From positions 19,207 through 83,206 of the forward strand of contig JANQRB010000174.1 of the NCBI GenBank assembly GCA_028284775.1: a stretch of DNA of 64,000 bases. Reading direction: 5' to 3'. The position numbers and the translations under genes were made by a program. This stretch comes from Candidatus Kapaibacterium sp. (GTDB taxonomy: Bacteria; Bacteroidota; Ignavibacteria; Kapaibacteriales; UBA7675). The notes under the pieces are model-generated. The model had not been told where the DNA came from and did no database searches. It saw only the letters and a program-made list of their open reading frames with translations. Of this stretch, positions 45,845 through 55,592 are shown piece by piece (the stretch's first letter is position 1; each line of letters starts with the position of its first letter).

Positions 45845-46285
45845 CGGACTGCGGATCACGGCCTACTATCGGCCCCTGCCGATCGGTAATGTTGCGTAGC
45901 TGCAGGACTGCAAAAATTTATCCTGCGGCCATTGATTATGAGACAGGAATTCACGAACTTCCCAACTTGTTCAGATCCGACCGGCTGATAGTGTCAAAAC
46001 AGGCGCCTTGCCTGGATGGTCGGATTGCGAAAGGAAGCATTGTCATTCTGAACATAGGCCGGGGCCTGACTAACTAGGTAAACTTGTACTGTAAGAGTCG
46101 ACTATTTTGGCGATTGCCGGCTTTGGAAAAACTCGTCGTTGTCCGCGCGGTTTGAAGCCGTCCTCCGTGATCTCATACGCAGGTACTCAATCTTTGATGG
46201 CGGGGCTCATCACGAAACGCGAAAAACACTCGCGGGCGATGTGATAGTGAGTCCGCTTAGGTGTCATTAGGCAAAATACAAGCCT
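45845..46285. other. Intergenic stretch, no gene seen
   Basis: About 440 bp between the LptA-like gene and the large adhesin-like gene. A small hairpin ATCGGC-CCCT-GCCGAT at 45868-45883 lacks a T-run. A 62-codon ORF at 45889-46077 has no supporting signal. The promoter of the adhesin-like gene must lie here, but I found no clear box. Confidence 0.4.
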
Positions 46286-49200
46286 ATGAAATTTTTGCTA
46301 CGCAGTGTCATACTTGCACAAGCAGCCCTGCTGTTGATCGATTTGTCGTTACTGGCACAAGTGGGACAGCCTTCCATGTTTGAAGGACGTCACTTTCTGG
46401 TCAGCTTCATGGACAACGAACTTGATCAGGCAGATATTAATCTCGAACCACTCGATCAGCGAATATACATTGCCACAAAGCGCCCGACGACCGTTGTCTT
46501 CAACTCGGCCTTTACGAACGCATCGCCGTATCGTCTCGGCGGAGACACCGTCTTGAGCCTCAGTATTTCTGCCGACGCCGAGATGCGATTGGCGGGCATC
46601 ACGCTTGATGCCTCCATCGAAATTACGGCCGATCAGCCTGTGATGGTCTACGTTCTTTCCAGCCGCCGTCGTAGTTCGGACGGTTATCTGGCTATTCCGA
46701 CAGCGCACTGGGGCCTGGACTATGTCGTGTCTTCCATGCCCTGCGATTCCTATCGCGTGGACCCCTCCGCTGAACCGGATTCGAGAGAACGCTTCCTCAC
46801 CAGCCCCCGCAGCGGCGAATGTATGATTATGGCGCGGGAGGATAACACGACGATTATTTACACTCCTTCCACCTACACGAGTAACGGCGGCATTCCCGGT
46901 ATCAATTACAATTACACTCTGAACAAAGGTCAGAGTCTGCTGCTCAAAGCAAGGGGAGCCGGCAACGGCGAGAACGACCTCAGTGGCACTCGTATCAGCG
47001 CTGATAAGCCGGTTGGGCTGCTTTCCGGGCACATGCGCAGCTCCGTTCCGAATAATTTCCCCTATCCGCCCGACGCCGACACCAAGGACCATCTGATTGA
47101 AATGCTGCCGCCGATGAGCGCTTGGGGCAAGCGCCATGTGTCGGTCCCCTTCGGCAATACCCGCCGCGGCGATATGATCAGAGTCTACAGCAGCGCGCAG
47201 AACACAAGACTGCGCTATACGGACGACGGTATTATGCAGACCGTCCTGCTCGGCCCCCCGGGCAGCTTTCGCGAGTTTGCCTTCGTGAATCGAGCCACGT
47301 ATTGGGAAGCCGACGAGCCGGTAATGCTGGTGCAGTATATGTACTCGCCCTACTTCGTACAGGCACGCGAGCATGAAGTTTTCGATCCGGCAATGGTCGT
47401 ACTGTCGCCGGTGGAGCAGTATGTTAACTTCATTCGATTTAGCATGCCCTTTACCGGCAATATCAGTAACTACTTTGTCTCGATCGTCGCCGAACTGACG
47501 GCCTTGCCGACGCTGACGCTCAATGATGTACTTGTAAGTGATCTGGCGCCTGAAATCAGCAGCCAGCGAATCATGGGCACGAGTTATTATCATGCTATCG
47601 TGCCCGTGCAGCCGCGAACGAATTATGTACTGCGTTCCGAAGGACGCTTCTCGGGCAGCATCTTTGCGACCGGCGAAGTCGACTCCTACGCGCTGCCGCT
47701 CGGCGCTTCGCTGTTGGAGGACGAGGAAAAGGATGAAGATAAGCCGACTATCAGCCACCGGGAAACCCGCGAGGACTGCGGCCGTGTGACCGGGGAAATC
47801 CACGAAAGCGGCAGCGGCATTTACGATGTGGTGATCGATGAAGATCGCACGCGTAACTATGAATACCAATTCTCGCCGATCAGAGATACGAGCACCTTTG
47901 TGCAGTTCTCGGGTGAACCCTTCGATCCCTTCCAGGACGCCAGCCTGGTATTCCGCGTGATAGACATTGCCGGCAACGTGACGCCCTTCGAATTTAGCTA
48001 TCAGGCGCCTTCATTTAACGCGCCGACTCTTATCACTTTTGAACAATCGGTAGCGGAAGATAAGCTTTGCCGGGAGTATCGTCTGCAGAACACCGGTGAC
48101 AAGCCCCTGCAAATCCAGCGTATCGTCCTTACCGACGCCCCGCGACTGCAGTTATCGGAGTTACCGACCTTTCCTCATACGCTGCCGCCGGGTGAAGAAC
48201 TTGTTTTTGACATCTGCTTTTTTACAACGAACGAAGAGCCGCTGGCGGAACGATTGCTGCTGGAACTGCGCTGCGGCTGGCGCTGGTGGACAGACATCGC
48301 CGGATCGGTTGTTCGGCCGGCGATCGAAGTACGAGGGCACGATTTCGGCGATGTGCGCGTCGGCGATACCGTCTGCGCATATGTCACCCTAATTAACAAA
48401 GGCAATGCGGCCCTGACCATTAACGAGCTGGAATGTTTAAGCTGTCCGGGCACATACTTTTTTCCTGACGAAGTTCTGCCCCTGGATATCGAGCCGGGCG
48501 ACAGTGTTTTGGTTCCGGTTTGTTTTACTCCGGATGAAGAAATCTATTATCGAAGTGACCGCAGCGCGCTCAATAATTTCGAACTCGACAACGAGTTTTA
48601 CCTGACCGGCAACGGTATTATGCCGCTGCTGGAAACGGCCGATATCGACTGGATGTACCGGCGCGTCGGAACTGTTAACGATACGACCGTTACACTTGTC
48701 AACCGGGGCAGCGCGGCGATTGAACTTCGCCATGCCGATCTAGCGGCGAACCTGAGCTTCACGGCCGACACCAACGGCCTCTTTCCATACCGAATGGAGC
48801 CCGGCGACCGACTGACTCTCGACCTGCGCTTTGTTCCGCCGGCCCGAAGGGACTACACGGCCCGAATGGAGTTTACGACGGACTGGCAGCGGCAGCCGAC
48901 GGCAGCGGTTGCCCTTCATGGCATCGGAACCTTGCCGACTATCAAAACTTTCGACATCGATTTTGGCACTCTTAATCTCGGCGAGCAGCGCAGTCGTACC
49001 GAAACGGTACTTTCCGCAGGCGGTAACGAGCGGCTGAGCATCGAGCGAATTGAATTCGCGGACGGCGACATCAGCTCTTTCGCAGTTGATGAACAGCAGT
49101 ACTTCACGCTTGACGGGCTGCAGCCGGACAATTCGCACCGCATTGAAGCCGAATTCATTCCGCAACGGAAAGGGTACCACGAGGCCCTGGTGCGCGTAAT

Positions 49201-50311
49201 TCACGACGCCCTGCCGCGCTATGAGCGGGATACGGCCTACTTCCGACTTTTCGGCAACGCCGATCGCCGGGATACCCTGTCGACCGCAATCGAACGAGTG
49301 AGCTTTGGAAGTGTCTACGCCTGCCTGGAATCGGAGCTGCCGCTGCGTATCGTTAATACCGGCAACACGGGCCTGCGGATCGACTCCTTACAAATCGAGG
49401 ACAACCGGGTCTTACAGCCGAGCTGGCGCGACGCGCCTTCATTGCCGCTGGAGCTGGACTCAGGTGATACGCGCGGGTATACCCTGCGTTTATTCCCTCG
49501 GGACAGTGGCGGGGAGAGCGTCAGAATCACGATATTCGCCAATGGCGGCGCTTACCAAGAAACTTTGACTATTCCAATCGAGGTCGACAAAGCCCTGTTG
49601 ACTATGAATCCGGATGCGGCCTTGGCCGGCGCCCACCGTGTGTTGCCCGGCGACAGTCTGCCTCTTTTGTTTACAGGCGCTGTAAAGGGCGGGCTATCGC
49701 TGCCTTTTGAATTCAGGATGACGCTGTCGTACAATCCCAGTTCGCTGAAGCCGATGAGCGATACGGGTAAACTCCTCCTGCGTGACGCCGACGGCCGGGA
49801 AATCGACCTGCCGCTCACGATTAGTGAAGTGCCCGGCACGACGACTATCACGGCTCCGGAAATCCAGCGCCTGACCTTGCCGGCAAGCTGGGCGGCAACA
49901 ATACCGCTGCGGGTCTTTCTCGACCCCGAGCAGCATCCCAACGTTGACGTAATGATTGCCTCCAACGATTGTATGGACGGCAGCGACGGCCTTGTTAACG
50001 TCGATCTCAGCCCGGTATGCGCCAATGGCATTCGTTTGATTCGCTTCGTTGCCGCCCTGCAAACGCGCCTTGCGCCCAACCCAGCCAGCGACGAGGTTAC
50101 TATAAATTTTGAGGCGGATCAGGACGAGAATGTGTCCCTCTCCGTGCAGGATTTACTCGGCGCAACAGTGCACAGGCAGGAAAAAATACATTTGAAAAAG
50201 GGCAAACAATCTTATAAATTAAAATGTTCAAACTTTCCCAGTGGGATGTACATGGTGACGGTTCGCGCGGGAACGGCTTTGCAACAACATTACCTCATTA
50301 TCAATCAATAG
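46286..50311 (+). CDS. Large T9SS-exported adhesin-like protein with IgGFc-binding-like and ASH-type domains
   Basis: 1341 residues. A signal peptide covers about residues 1-24. Residues ~30-420 resemble the IgGFc-binding N-terminal domain family (FEGRHFLVSFMDNE, ITADQPVMVYVLSSRR, YLAIPTAHWGLDYVV, ISADKPVGLLSGHMRS, WEADEPVMLVQYMYSP). Residues ~590-1010 carry several ASPM/SPD-2/Hydin-like beta-sandwich repeats (DFGDVRVGDTVCAYVTLINK, DFGTLNLGEQRSRTETV and neighbours). A T9SS sorting tail is at 1262-1341 (LAPNPASDEVTINF to NFPSGMYMVTVRAG). The protein should sit on the outside of the cell and may adhere or build surface structure; true IgG binding should not be assumed. A barrel gene begins directly after the stop. 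Confidence 0.82.
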   Translation: MKFLLRSVILAQAALLLIDLSLLAQVGQPSMFEGRHFLVSFMDNELDQADINLEPLDQRIYIATKRPTTVVFNSAFTNASPYRLGGDTVLSLSISADAEMRLAGITLDASIEITADQPVMVYVLSSRRRSSDGYLAIPTAHWGLDYVVSSMPCDSYRVDPSAEPDSRERFLTSPRSGECMIMAREDNTTIIYTPSTYTSNGGIPGINYNYTLNKGQSLLLKARGAGNGENDLSGTRISADKPVGLLSGHMRSSVPNNFPYPPDADTKDHLIEMLPPMSAWGKRHVSVPFGNTRRGDMIRVYSSAQNTRLRYTDDGIMQTVLLGPPGSFREFAFVNRATYWEADEPVMLVQYMYSPYFVQAREHEVFDPAMVVLSPVEQYVNFIRFSMPFTGNISNYFVSIVAELTALPTLTLNDVLVSDLAPEISSQRIMGTSYYHAIVPVQPRTNYVLRSEGRFSGSIFATGEVDSYALPLGASLLEDEEKDEDKPTISHRETREDCGRVTGEIHESGSGIYDVVIDEDRTRNYEYQFSPIRDTSTFVQFSGEPFDPFQDASLVFRVIDIAGNVTPFEFSYQAPSFNAPTLITFEQSVAEDKLCREYRLQNTGDKPLQIQRIVLTDAPRLQLSELPTFPHTLPPGEELVFDICFFTTNEEPLAERLLLELRCGWRWWTDIAGSVVRPAIEVRGHDFGDVRVGDTVCAYVTLINKGNAALTINELECLSCPGTYFFPDEVLPLDIEPGDSVLVPVCFTPDEEIYYRSDRSALNNFELDNEFYLTGNGIMPLLETADIDWMYRRVGTVNDTTVTLVNRGSAAIELRHADLAANLSFTADTNGLFPYRMEPGDRLTLDLRFVPPARRDYTARMEFTTDWQRQPTAAVALHGIGTLPTIKTFDIDFGTLNLGEQRSRTETVLSAGGNERLSIERIEFADGDISSFAVDEQQYFTLDGLQPDNSHRIEAEFIPQRKGYHEALVRVIHDALPRYERDTAYFRLFGNADRRDTLSTAIERVSFGSVYACLESELPLRIVNTGNTGLRIDSLQIEDNRVLQPSWRDAPSLPLELDSGDTRGYTLRLFPRDSGGESVRITIFANGGAYQETLTIPIEVDKALLTMNPDAALAGAHRVLPGDSLPLLFTGAVKGGLSLPFEFRMTLSYNPSSLKPMSDTGKLLLRDADGREIDLPLTISEVPGTTTITAPEIQRLTLPASWAATIPLRVFLDPEQHPNVDVMIASNDCMDGSDGLVNVDLSPVCANGIRLIRFVAALQTRLAPNPASDEVTINFEADQDENVSLSVQDLLGATVHRQEKIHLKKGKQSYKLKCSNFPSGMYMVTVRAGTALQQHYLIINQ

Positions 50312-50312
50312 G

Positions 50313-51134
50313 ATGAATATGATGAAGATGCTCCGGCTTTGTGTCTTCGGTGGTCTCCTGACCCTGATATCAGTTTTACCACTGGAGGCTCAGAATAAGT
50401 CTAATCCGATTAAGCCGGCAGCCCAGCCTCCGAGGCTTTATGTCGGTCCGATCGCGGGATTTAATCAGAACTTCCACAGTGGCGGATTCAGGTCTTTTGT
50501 TCTCGACGCCAACTGTCCGAACTTTCGCTCGGGCAATGCAACGGGTTTTTATGCCGGATTCAGTTTTGAGTACCTCCTTGGCGATCCCAAAGATGCGCGT
50601 TCCTCGATCCTGGGGCGCATCGCTTATGACACTCGTCCCGCCTCCTTCTCCGAGGACGATACGGAATACCCCTCGCGTCTGGTTGATCTCGATACGATAA
50701 TCAATCCCAAAGTAGAGCACAATGCCGAAATCGACTACAATCTTATCAATTTGGATATCCTTTACAAATTGATGATTGGAACAACTAAAGTCGGTGTAGC
50801 GGTAGGGCCATCGATCGGATACGTGCTCGATGCCAAGTTACAGCAGAAATTCAAACTGATCGAACCGCTTGAAGCACAGTTTATTCAGGATACCGAAACA
50901 GATTTTACCTACGAAGACAACTTCCGTACGATCGTGATTGAAGACGGCGATGTTCCCAATGCTTCAACGATCCGCTTTGGTGTTAAGGTGGGAGCGCTCT
51001 ATGAATTGTCACTCAAAAAGTTTCTCGTTGTACCCCATGTCTTTTATGATTTTGGCATAACGAAAGTCACGAGCGATGAGAACTGGCGTGTTAACGCTTT
51101 TCAGGCTGGTGTCGATGTCCGGTTTGCCCTTTAG
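50313..51134 (+). CDS. Outer-membrane beta-barrel-like protein, first of two paralogues
   Basis: 273 residues from 50313, though the ATGs at 50319 and 50322 are equally possible because the start region reads ATGAATATGATG. A signal peptide ends near VLPLEAQ. The mature part starts LYVGPIAGFNQNFHSGGFRS, contains DANCPNF and a GFYAGFSFEYLL strand, and alternates amphipathic strands (TTKVGVAVGPSIGYVLDAKL, FLVVPHVFYDFGI) to the end VDVRFAL. This fits a small 8-10 strand barrel of the PorT/OmpW-like shape, family unknown. It begins one base after the adhesin-like gene, so they are co-transcribed, and a strong terminator follows. Confidence 0.7.
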   Translation: MNMMKMLRLCVFGGLLTLISVLPLEAQNKSNPIKPAAQPPRLYVGPIAGFNQNFHSGGFRSFVLDANCPNFRSGNATGFYAGFSFEYLLGDPKDARSSILGRIAYDTRPASFSEDDTEYPSRLVDLDTIINPKVEHNAEIDYNLINLDILYKLMIGTTKVGVAVGPSIGYVLDAKLQQKFKLIEPLEAQFIQDTETDFTYEDNFRTIVIEDGDVPNASTIRFGVKVGALYELSLKKFLVVPHVFYDFGITKVTSDENWRVNAFQAGVDVRFAL

Positions 51135-51172
51135 CCCTTTCCCTTCCAATCCTCCTCCCGACAATCTAACAG

Positions 51173-51204
51173 GCGTCCGCCCTTTGTGGCGGACGCTTTT
51201 TTTT
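51173..51204 (+). terminator. Rho-independent terminator after the first barrel gene
   Basis: GCGTCCGCC (51173-51181) and GGCGGACGC (51188-51196) form a perfect 9-bp GC-rich stem with a 6-nt loop, followed by eight T residues (51197-51204). It lies 38 bp after the stop codon. Confidence 0.93.
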
Positions 51205-51381
51205 GGCCTTGAGATACTTTTTGGCGGCCGGTGTCTTATGCTGGTATCCGCCTGTTTGTTAACACACATATCGGTTAGTTCCGCTCTTTGACAATTTAAC
51301 CAGTACACTCCCCGGGTAGCTACGGATTCGTTTCATCCATTCGCAGAGTAGTTATACGAGTACTTTTTAGAAGGAGAAACG

Positions 51382-52212
51382 ATGAACACCCGGATCGCGC
51401 TGACTATGACAGTACCAGCGGCAATTGCCGTATTCTGTCTTACTCCCCCGTCTTTATCGGCAACTGACTCCGGTGATACGCCGATATCGATTGGATCGCG
51501 TGCTTCTCGATGGTATCTCGGTCCTGTGGCCGGGCAGAATCAGAATTTTCATAGCAGCGGTTTCAAGTCCTTTTCCAATGACGCGCATTGCCCGACTTTT
51601 CCGACCGGCGAAGCGAAAGGTTTTTACGCCGGTCTCAGCGTCCAGTATTTTCTCCAGCCGCCGGTACGGGCTCGTACTTCGATCATAGCCCGCTTTATGT
51701 ATGACAATCGCCCCGCCTCGTACGCGACGCACTGCGAGTCAAGCTTGCACAGGGTGCGAACTCCTGACGGCGAGCTGCGGGAACTCGAGGCGATGACTCG
51801 TCATGAAGCGGTCGTAGATTATGACTTTCTCAATCTTGAATTGCTCTTCAATGCAATGATCGGCAGCAGCAAATTCGGTATTACCGTCGGGCCAAGCATC
51901 GGCTATACCTTACAGGCTGACCTGGAACAGGTGTTTAAGCTGCTGCGTCCCTTAAACGCCGAATTGGAAAACGGCACGCTCTACGAGCTGCGTGACAATA
52001 ACAGAACGCTGGTTATTCAGGACGGCGCATTTCCGGCCAGCGCAAACTGGCGCATCGGGCTAACTGCCGGATTGCTGTATGAACATCAGGTCGGCAAGTT
52101 TCTGTTTGTGCCGCATATTGACTATGACTACGCTCTCAGCAAATTGAGCGCCGTGGAAAATTTGCGAGTCAATGCGCTCAGGGCCGGTATCGACATACGC
52201 CGTGTATTCTGA
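51382..52212 (+). CDS. Outer-membrane beta-barrel-like protein, second paralogue
   Basis: 276 residues. The ATG has AAGGAG nine bases upstream (51371-51376), one of the clearest ribosome sites in the window. A signal peptide covers about residues 1-27. The protein is plainly related to the preceding barrel gene: WYLGPVAGQNQNFHSSGFKS, DAHCPTF, GFYAGLSVQYFL, SSKFGITVGPSIGYTLQADL and FLFVPHIDYDYALSKL align along the full length. Identity is perhaps 40% by eye. The loops between strands differ most, as expected for surface-exposed parts. The gene has its own leader and terminator and so is transcribed separately from its sister. Confidence 0.72.
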   Translation: MNTRIALTMTVPAAIAVFCLTPPSLSATDSGDTPISIGSRASRWYLGPVAGQNQNFHSSGFKSFSNDAHCPTFPTGEAKGFYAGLSVQYFLQPPVRARTSIIARFMYDNRPASYATHCESSLHRVRTPDGELRELEAMTRHEAVVDYDFLNLELLFNAMIGSSKFGITVGPSIGYTLQADLEQVFKLLRPLNAELENGTLYELRDNNRTLVIQDGAFPASANWRIGLTAGLLYEHQVGKFLFVPHIDYDYALSKLSAVENLRVNALRAGIDIRRVF

Positions 52213-52288
52213 GACAGTTGATTCGCCTCCGGGCAGGGTTCAATCCTTGCAGCGGACTCTTCGGAAATTTGCCTCACTCTTCTGACGT

Positions 52289-52326
52289 AAGCGCTCGTGC
52301 GTTTTTTTCGCACGTGCGCTTTTTTT
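52289..52326 (+). terminator. Rho-independent terminator after the second barrel gene
   Basis: AAGCGC-T-CGTGCG (52289-52301) pairs with CGCACG-T-GCGCTT (52309-52321) with one T-T mismatch and a 7-T loop, followed by more T residues to 52326. It also lies 45 bp before the HIT gene. Confidence 0.9.
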
Positions 52327-52370
52327 ATATTCTACGCTTTGGCGTAGTGTATTCAACAGGGGCAGCAACG

Positions 52371-52886
52371 ATGAGACAGATGTGGTCACCATGGCGCTCG
52401 CAATACATTCAGTCCTTTAAGGAAGACGACGCGGAAGACAAGAGCTGTTTTCTTTGCGCGGCGATCCGTCAAGGCAGTGATGATGAGTCGGCCCTGGTCG
52501 TCAACCGCCGTAGCCACTGCTTCGTCATAATGAACCGCTATCCCTACAACAGCGGTCACATTATGGTTGTCCCGTTGCGTCATATCGGCAATCTGGCTTC
52601 GCTGGACGACGATGAACTCGTCCAGCTTATGCGAACGATCCGCGACGCTTCCGAGGTTCTCAAATCCGTCTTTCGCCCCCATGGCATTAATATCGGAGCC
52701 AACCTGGGTCGCGAGGCCGGCGCCGGCGTACCGGATCATCTTCACTTTCACCTGGTGCCGCGCTGGGGCGGGGACACTAACTTTATGCCGGTTCTGGCGG
52801 ATGTTAAAGTTGTGTCCGAGTCCATGAGCGACACCTGGCGCAAGCTTAACGAGGCTTTCAATTCGGCACACGCCAAAAACGAGTGA
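52371..52886 (+). CDS. HIT family hydrolase / AP4A phosphorylase-like protein
   Basis: 171 residues from the ATG at 52371; the frame opens upstream but crosses the terminator. The histidine triad is H123-x-H125-x-H127 in PDHLHFHLVPRW, the nucleotide-phosphate-binding active site. A CFLC pair (C26, C29) suggests a zinc site with later residues, and PYNSGHIMVVPLRHIGNL is also typical. The N-terminus MWSPWRSQYIQSF matches HIT proteins close to AP4A phosphorylases in several phyla. It probably hydrolyses or phosphorolyses dinucleoside polyphosphates or AMP conjugates in the cytoplasm. rsmA follows after 91 bp on the same strand. Confidence 0.88.
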   Translation: MRQMWSPWRSQYIQSFKEDDAEDKSCFLCAAIRQGSDDESALVVNRRSHCFVIMNRYPYNSGHIMVVPLRHIGNLASLDDDELVQLMRTIRDASEVLKSVFRPHGINIGANLGREAGAGVPDHLHFHLVPRWGGDTNFMPVLADVKVVSESMSDTWRKLNEAFNSAHAKNE

Positions 52887-52977
52887 CAAGAGAAGAAAGC
52901 CGCAACACGTAGGCCGTGAGCCGATCGCGAATCATTGTCAATCGTTGTCGACCGGCTTACATGCAGCACAAGATGGA

Positions 52978-53826
52978 ATGACAAAACATATTGCACCTAA
53001 AAAAGCGCTGGGCCAGAATTTTCTGGTCGATCGCAATATCGCCAACAAGATTATTGCCGCGCTCGATGCCGGGCCGGACGACGATGTGCTTGAGATCGGC
53101 CCGGGCGAAGGGGCCCTGACCGACCTGCTCTTACAGACTACGGGATGCCGCGTTACCGCTGTAGAGTTCGATATTCGGGCGACGGAGATCCTGGCTCGCA
53201 AATTTCCGCCGGACGCTTTTCCCCTATTTCATTTGGTGCAGGGCGACTTTCTCGCATTCGACCTGGAGGCCTATGCGAGCTCGGTTTATCAACGCAGCAA
53301 CTGCCGACCCAGCATCATCGGTAATATCCCCTACAATATTACCAGCCCCATCCTGTTTCGCCTTTTCGAATGCGGGGACTTGTTGAAACGGGCGATCATT
53401 ATGATGCAAAAAGAAGTCGCGCAGCGTCTAGTGGCACGTCCGCGCAGCAAAGAATACGGTATCTTAACGCTGGCGACGGCATTCAGCGCTCGAGCCCGCG
53501 CATTGTTCGATGTGGCGCCATCCTGTTTTTTTCCACGACCCTCCGTGCGATCCACAGTCGTGGAATTGTCGTTCGAAGACGCTGGGATAAATTCGCGAGC
53601 GAGTTATCAACGTGTTAAACCATTAGTTGATGCGGCCTTCGGTCAACGACGTAAGAAACTTTCCAATGCCCTGGCGTCCTATTGCAGCGGACGCCTGGGA
53701 TTGTCGATGCCAATGGTTGTAGAACAGGCGGCGCAGGCCGGCCTGCCCTACATGAGCCGGCGCGCCGAAGAGCTGGAGGCGGAGGATTTCCGGGAGCTGG
53801 CGGATTTCCTGCATGGCCTCGATTGA
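52978..53826 (+). CDS. rsmA: 16S rRNA dimethyladenosine transferase RsmA (KsgA)
   Basis: 282 residues from the ATG at 52978; a TTG at 52945 would add residues ahead of the normal N-terminus KKALGQNFLVD. The enzyme methylates A1518 and A1519 (E. coli numbering) near the 3' end of 16S rRNA during ribosome assembly. SAM-binding motif I is LEIGPGEGALT (38-48), the acidic motif II VEFD is at 62-65, and the catalytic NIPYNI is at 116-121. The C-terminal helical domain contains AFGQRRKKLSNAL. It is followed 28 bp later by the PAP2 gene. Confidence 0.95.
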   Translation: MTKHIAPKKALGQNFLVDRNIANKIIAALDAGPDDDVLEIGPGEGALTDLLLQTTGCRVTAVEFDIRATEILARKFPPDAFPLFHLVQGDFLAFDLEAYASSVYQRSNCRPSIIGNIPYNITSPILFRLFECGDLLKRAIIMMQKEVAQRLVARPRSKEYGILTLATAFSARARALFDVAPSCFFPRPSVRSTVVELSFEDAGINSRASYQRVKPLVDAAFGQRRKKLSNALASYCSGRLGLSMPMVVEQAAQAGLPYMSRRAEELEAEDFRELADFLHGLD

Positions 53827-53854
53827 TTATACATCCGGTGATTAAGAATTCGCT

Positions 53855-54805
53855 ATGCAGACCAAAGAGCCTGTTTTAGTTGTCAATCTGCGTCAGACCT
53901 TGAGTATGGCCGACCTCTGTACGCTGGCGGTACTCTGTGTTTATACAGTTCTTTCCCTGATCTTTTACAATGTTGTCGAGAAAGCTTCCTTCAACATTCT
54001 CATTAACATCCTGATCGCTTCGGCCATCATTGCCCTCAGCATCGGGGACAAACTGCACGATGGCGCTTTCTTCCGTCTGCTGCATCAATTCTACGTCATT
54101 CCGGTCATTTACCTTCTCTATGCCCAGGTCCATTCGTATATCGGCATCTTTCACAGCCACGACTTCGACTCAGTCCTCATCGAGTGGGATCATTGGCTTT
54201 TTAACGTCAACCCGACCGAAGTATTAGCGCAAATCGCCAGCCCCTGGTTAACGGAGTATCTGCAGGCAACGTACATGCTCTTTTATTTCCTGCCGATCTT
54301 GCAGGCCGTCGAACTGTCCTGTCGCAATAAGCATACCGAGCTTAAACAATTTGCTTATCTGATGGCCTTTGGCTTTTATGTGTCGCATCTGTTGTATTTC
54401 ATAATGCCGGCAGTTGGGCCGAGGTTTACCTTGCACAATTTCGACAGCCTGCACCTTGAGTTACCGGGCCTTTGGCTTACGGAAACTTTCCGTGGATTTG
54501 TCAATGCCGGCGGCAATATCTCCCCCGGGACGCCCAACCCGCTTGAAGTCGTCAATCGAGACTGCATGCCCAGCGGACACACGATGATGACGCTTGTTAA
54601 TATTCTTCTCGGCTTTCGCTTTCACTCTTCCATGCGCTGGCTGTTTCTTCTCATCGGCGGCTCGTTGATTTTCGCGACCGTGTATCTCCGTTATCATTAT
54701 GTGGTTGACGTCATTGCCGGCGTCATCCTGGCCCTGCTGACCTTGTGGGTCGCGCCATATCTGACGGCCTGGGTGAAGTCCAAAGGGTTTACGTCCCTGA
54801 CATGA
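53855..54805 (+). CDS. PAP2_3-type membrane phosphatase / phosphotransferase (Aur1-like)
   Basis: 316 residues with about six membrane segments. The family traits are MPAVGPRF, the PAP2 motif 2 PSGHT (H242) and motif 3 in TVYLRYHYVVDVIAG (H281 and D285). The Lys-x6-Arg-Pro motif 1 of classical PAP2 phosphatases is not seen, as is usual in the PAP2_3 group related to Aur1, the inositol-phosphoceramide synthase. Such proteins transfer or remove phosphate head groups on lipids at the membrane surface; sphingolipid or phosphatidylinositol work is possible in Bacteroidota but unproven here. The next gene overlaps its stop codon (ATGA). Confidence 0.82.
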   Translation: MQTKEPVLVVNLRQTLSMADLCTLAVLCVYTVLSLIFYNVVEKASFNILINILIASAIIALSIGDKLHDGAFFRLLHQFYVIPVIYLLYAQVHSYIGIFHSHDFDSVLIEWDHWLFNVNPTEVLAQIASPWLTEYLQATYMLFYFLPILQAVELSCRNKHTELKQFAYLMAFGFYVSHLLYFIMPAVGPRFTLHNFDSLHLELPGLWLTETFRGFVNAGGNISPGTPNPLEVVNRDCMPSGHTMMTLVNILLGFRFHSSMRWLFLLIGGSLIFATVYLRYHYVVDVIAGVILALLTLWVAPYLTAWVKSKGFTSLT

Positions 54806-55545
54806 AGCGCCTGCTTGCATCCGTCAGCCTGCTGCTCTGCCTTCTCTATGCACGAGCGCCGGCCTATCCGGAACCGGCGACGGCCCCGGACAGCAGTACG
54901 ATGTCCCGGAACTACGACTTGCTGCAGATACTATACCCGGGCATTTTACAGGATGTGCCGCTGATGTTTCGTTTCATACGCCACGAATTGCCTTCGCTGC
55001 TGCGACTCGACAGCAGCCTGGCGAATGCGGACAGTATCACTCACGACCTGCGGGCTGTGGATTTTATCTATCTGAAAGCGCTGCAGATCTCTCATCGCGA
55101 CATAGCGCGAGCGTTATTACTCTCCTCGCTGGCCAGCCTGACCCACCGCAGTATCCCGCTGGCCATCGGTCTTCCGCTGCCTCTGACCCTTGAAAGTGAT
55201 GAAGCCCACCGCCTGCGCAGCGCCAACCTGCCGCGGGTGTTGTTTAACGACAGCGATACAAAGGGGGATGCCGACAAACTGCAGCACTTTTTCGGCTCGG
55301 CCTACCTTAGCCTCCGCAGCGATGCGCCTCTGTTGAGCGACCTCTTCGGGCTGCTCCTGGAACACGGCGAAGAACAACTGATCGCCGACGATGAAAATGA
55401 CGCGCGCGACATTCGGGCCAACCGCCTGGGACAAGCCTTCGCGCTGGCACTCGAGCAGCAGGTCACCACCCTGCCTTCGGCCTTGTTTCGCTACTGGAAC
55501 ACCACAGGCTCAATACCCTTTGGTGATGATGCGAATGTGGAATAG
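54802..55545 (+). CDS. Hypothetical periplasmic protein coupled to the PAP2 gene
   Basis: 247 residues from an ATG that overlaps the PAP2 stop codon (ATGA); an upstream start inside the PAP2 gene is rejected because it would precede the signal peptide MKRLLASVSLLLCLLYARA. The mature protein is mostly helical, with a KGDADKLQHFFGSAYLSLRS stretch resembling small helical envelope proteins that carry a DKxxHFxGS motif, and an EHGEEQLIADDENDARDIRA acidic segment. I do not recognise the family with certainty. Tight coupling suggests a shared role with the lipid phosphotransferase. It converges on dnaB 47 bp downstream; no terminator is visible in the gap. Confidence 0.7.
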   Translation: MKRLLASVSLLLCLLYARAPAYPEPATAPDSSTMSRNYDLLQILYPGILQDVPLMFRFIRHELPSLLRLDSSLANADSITHDLRAVDFIYLKALQISHRDIARALLLSSLASLTHRSIPLAIGLPLPLTLESDEAHRLRSANLPRVLFNDSDTKGDADKLQHFFGSAYLSLRSDAPLLSDLFGLLLEHGEEQLIADDENDARDIRANRLGQAFALALEQQVTTLPSALFRYWNTTGSIPFGDDANVE

Positions 55546-55592
55546 CGCTAAAGAGGTAGAATGGCTGAAAGGCGAATGCTTTGGGATAAAGA

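Noticed and set aside
46349..47869. 506-codon ORF antisense to the adhesin-like gene
   Set aside because: Shadow frame; His- and Arg-rich composition with no recognisable domain.
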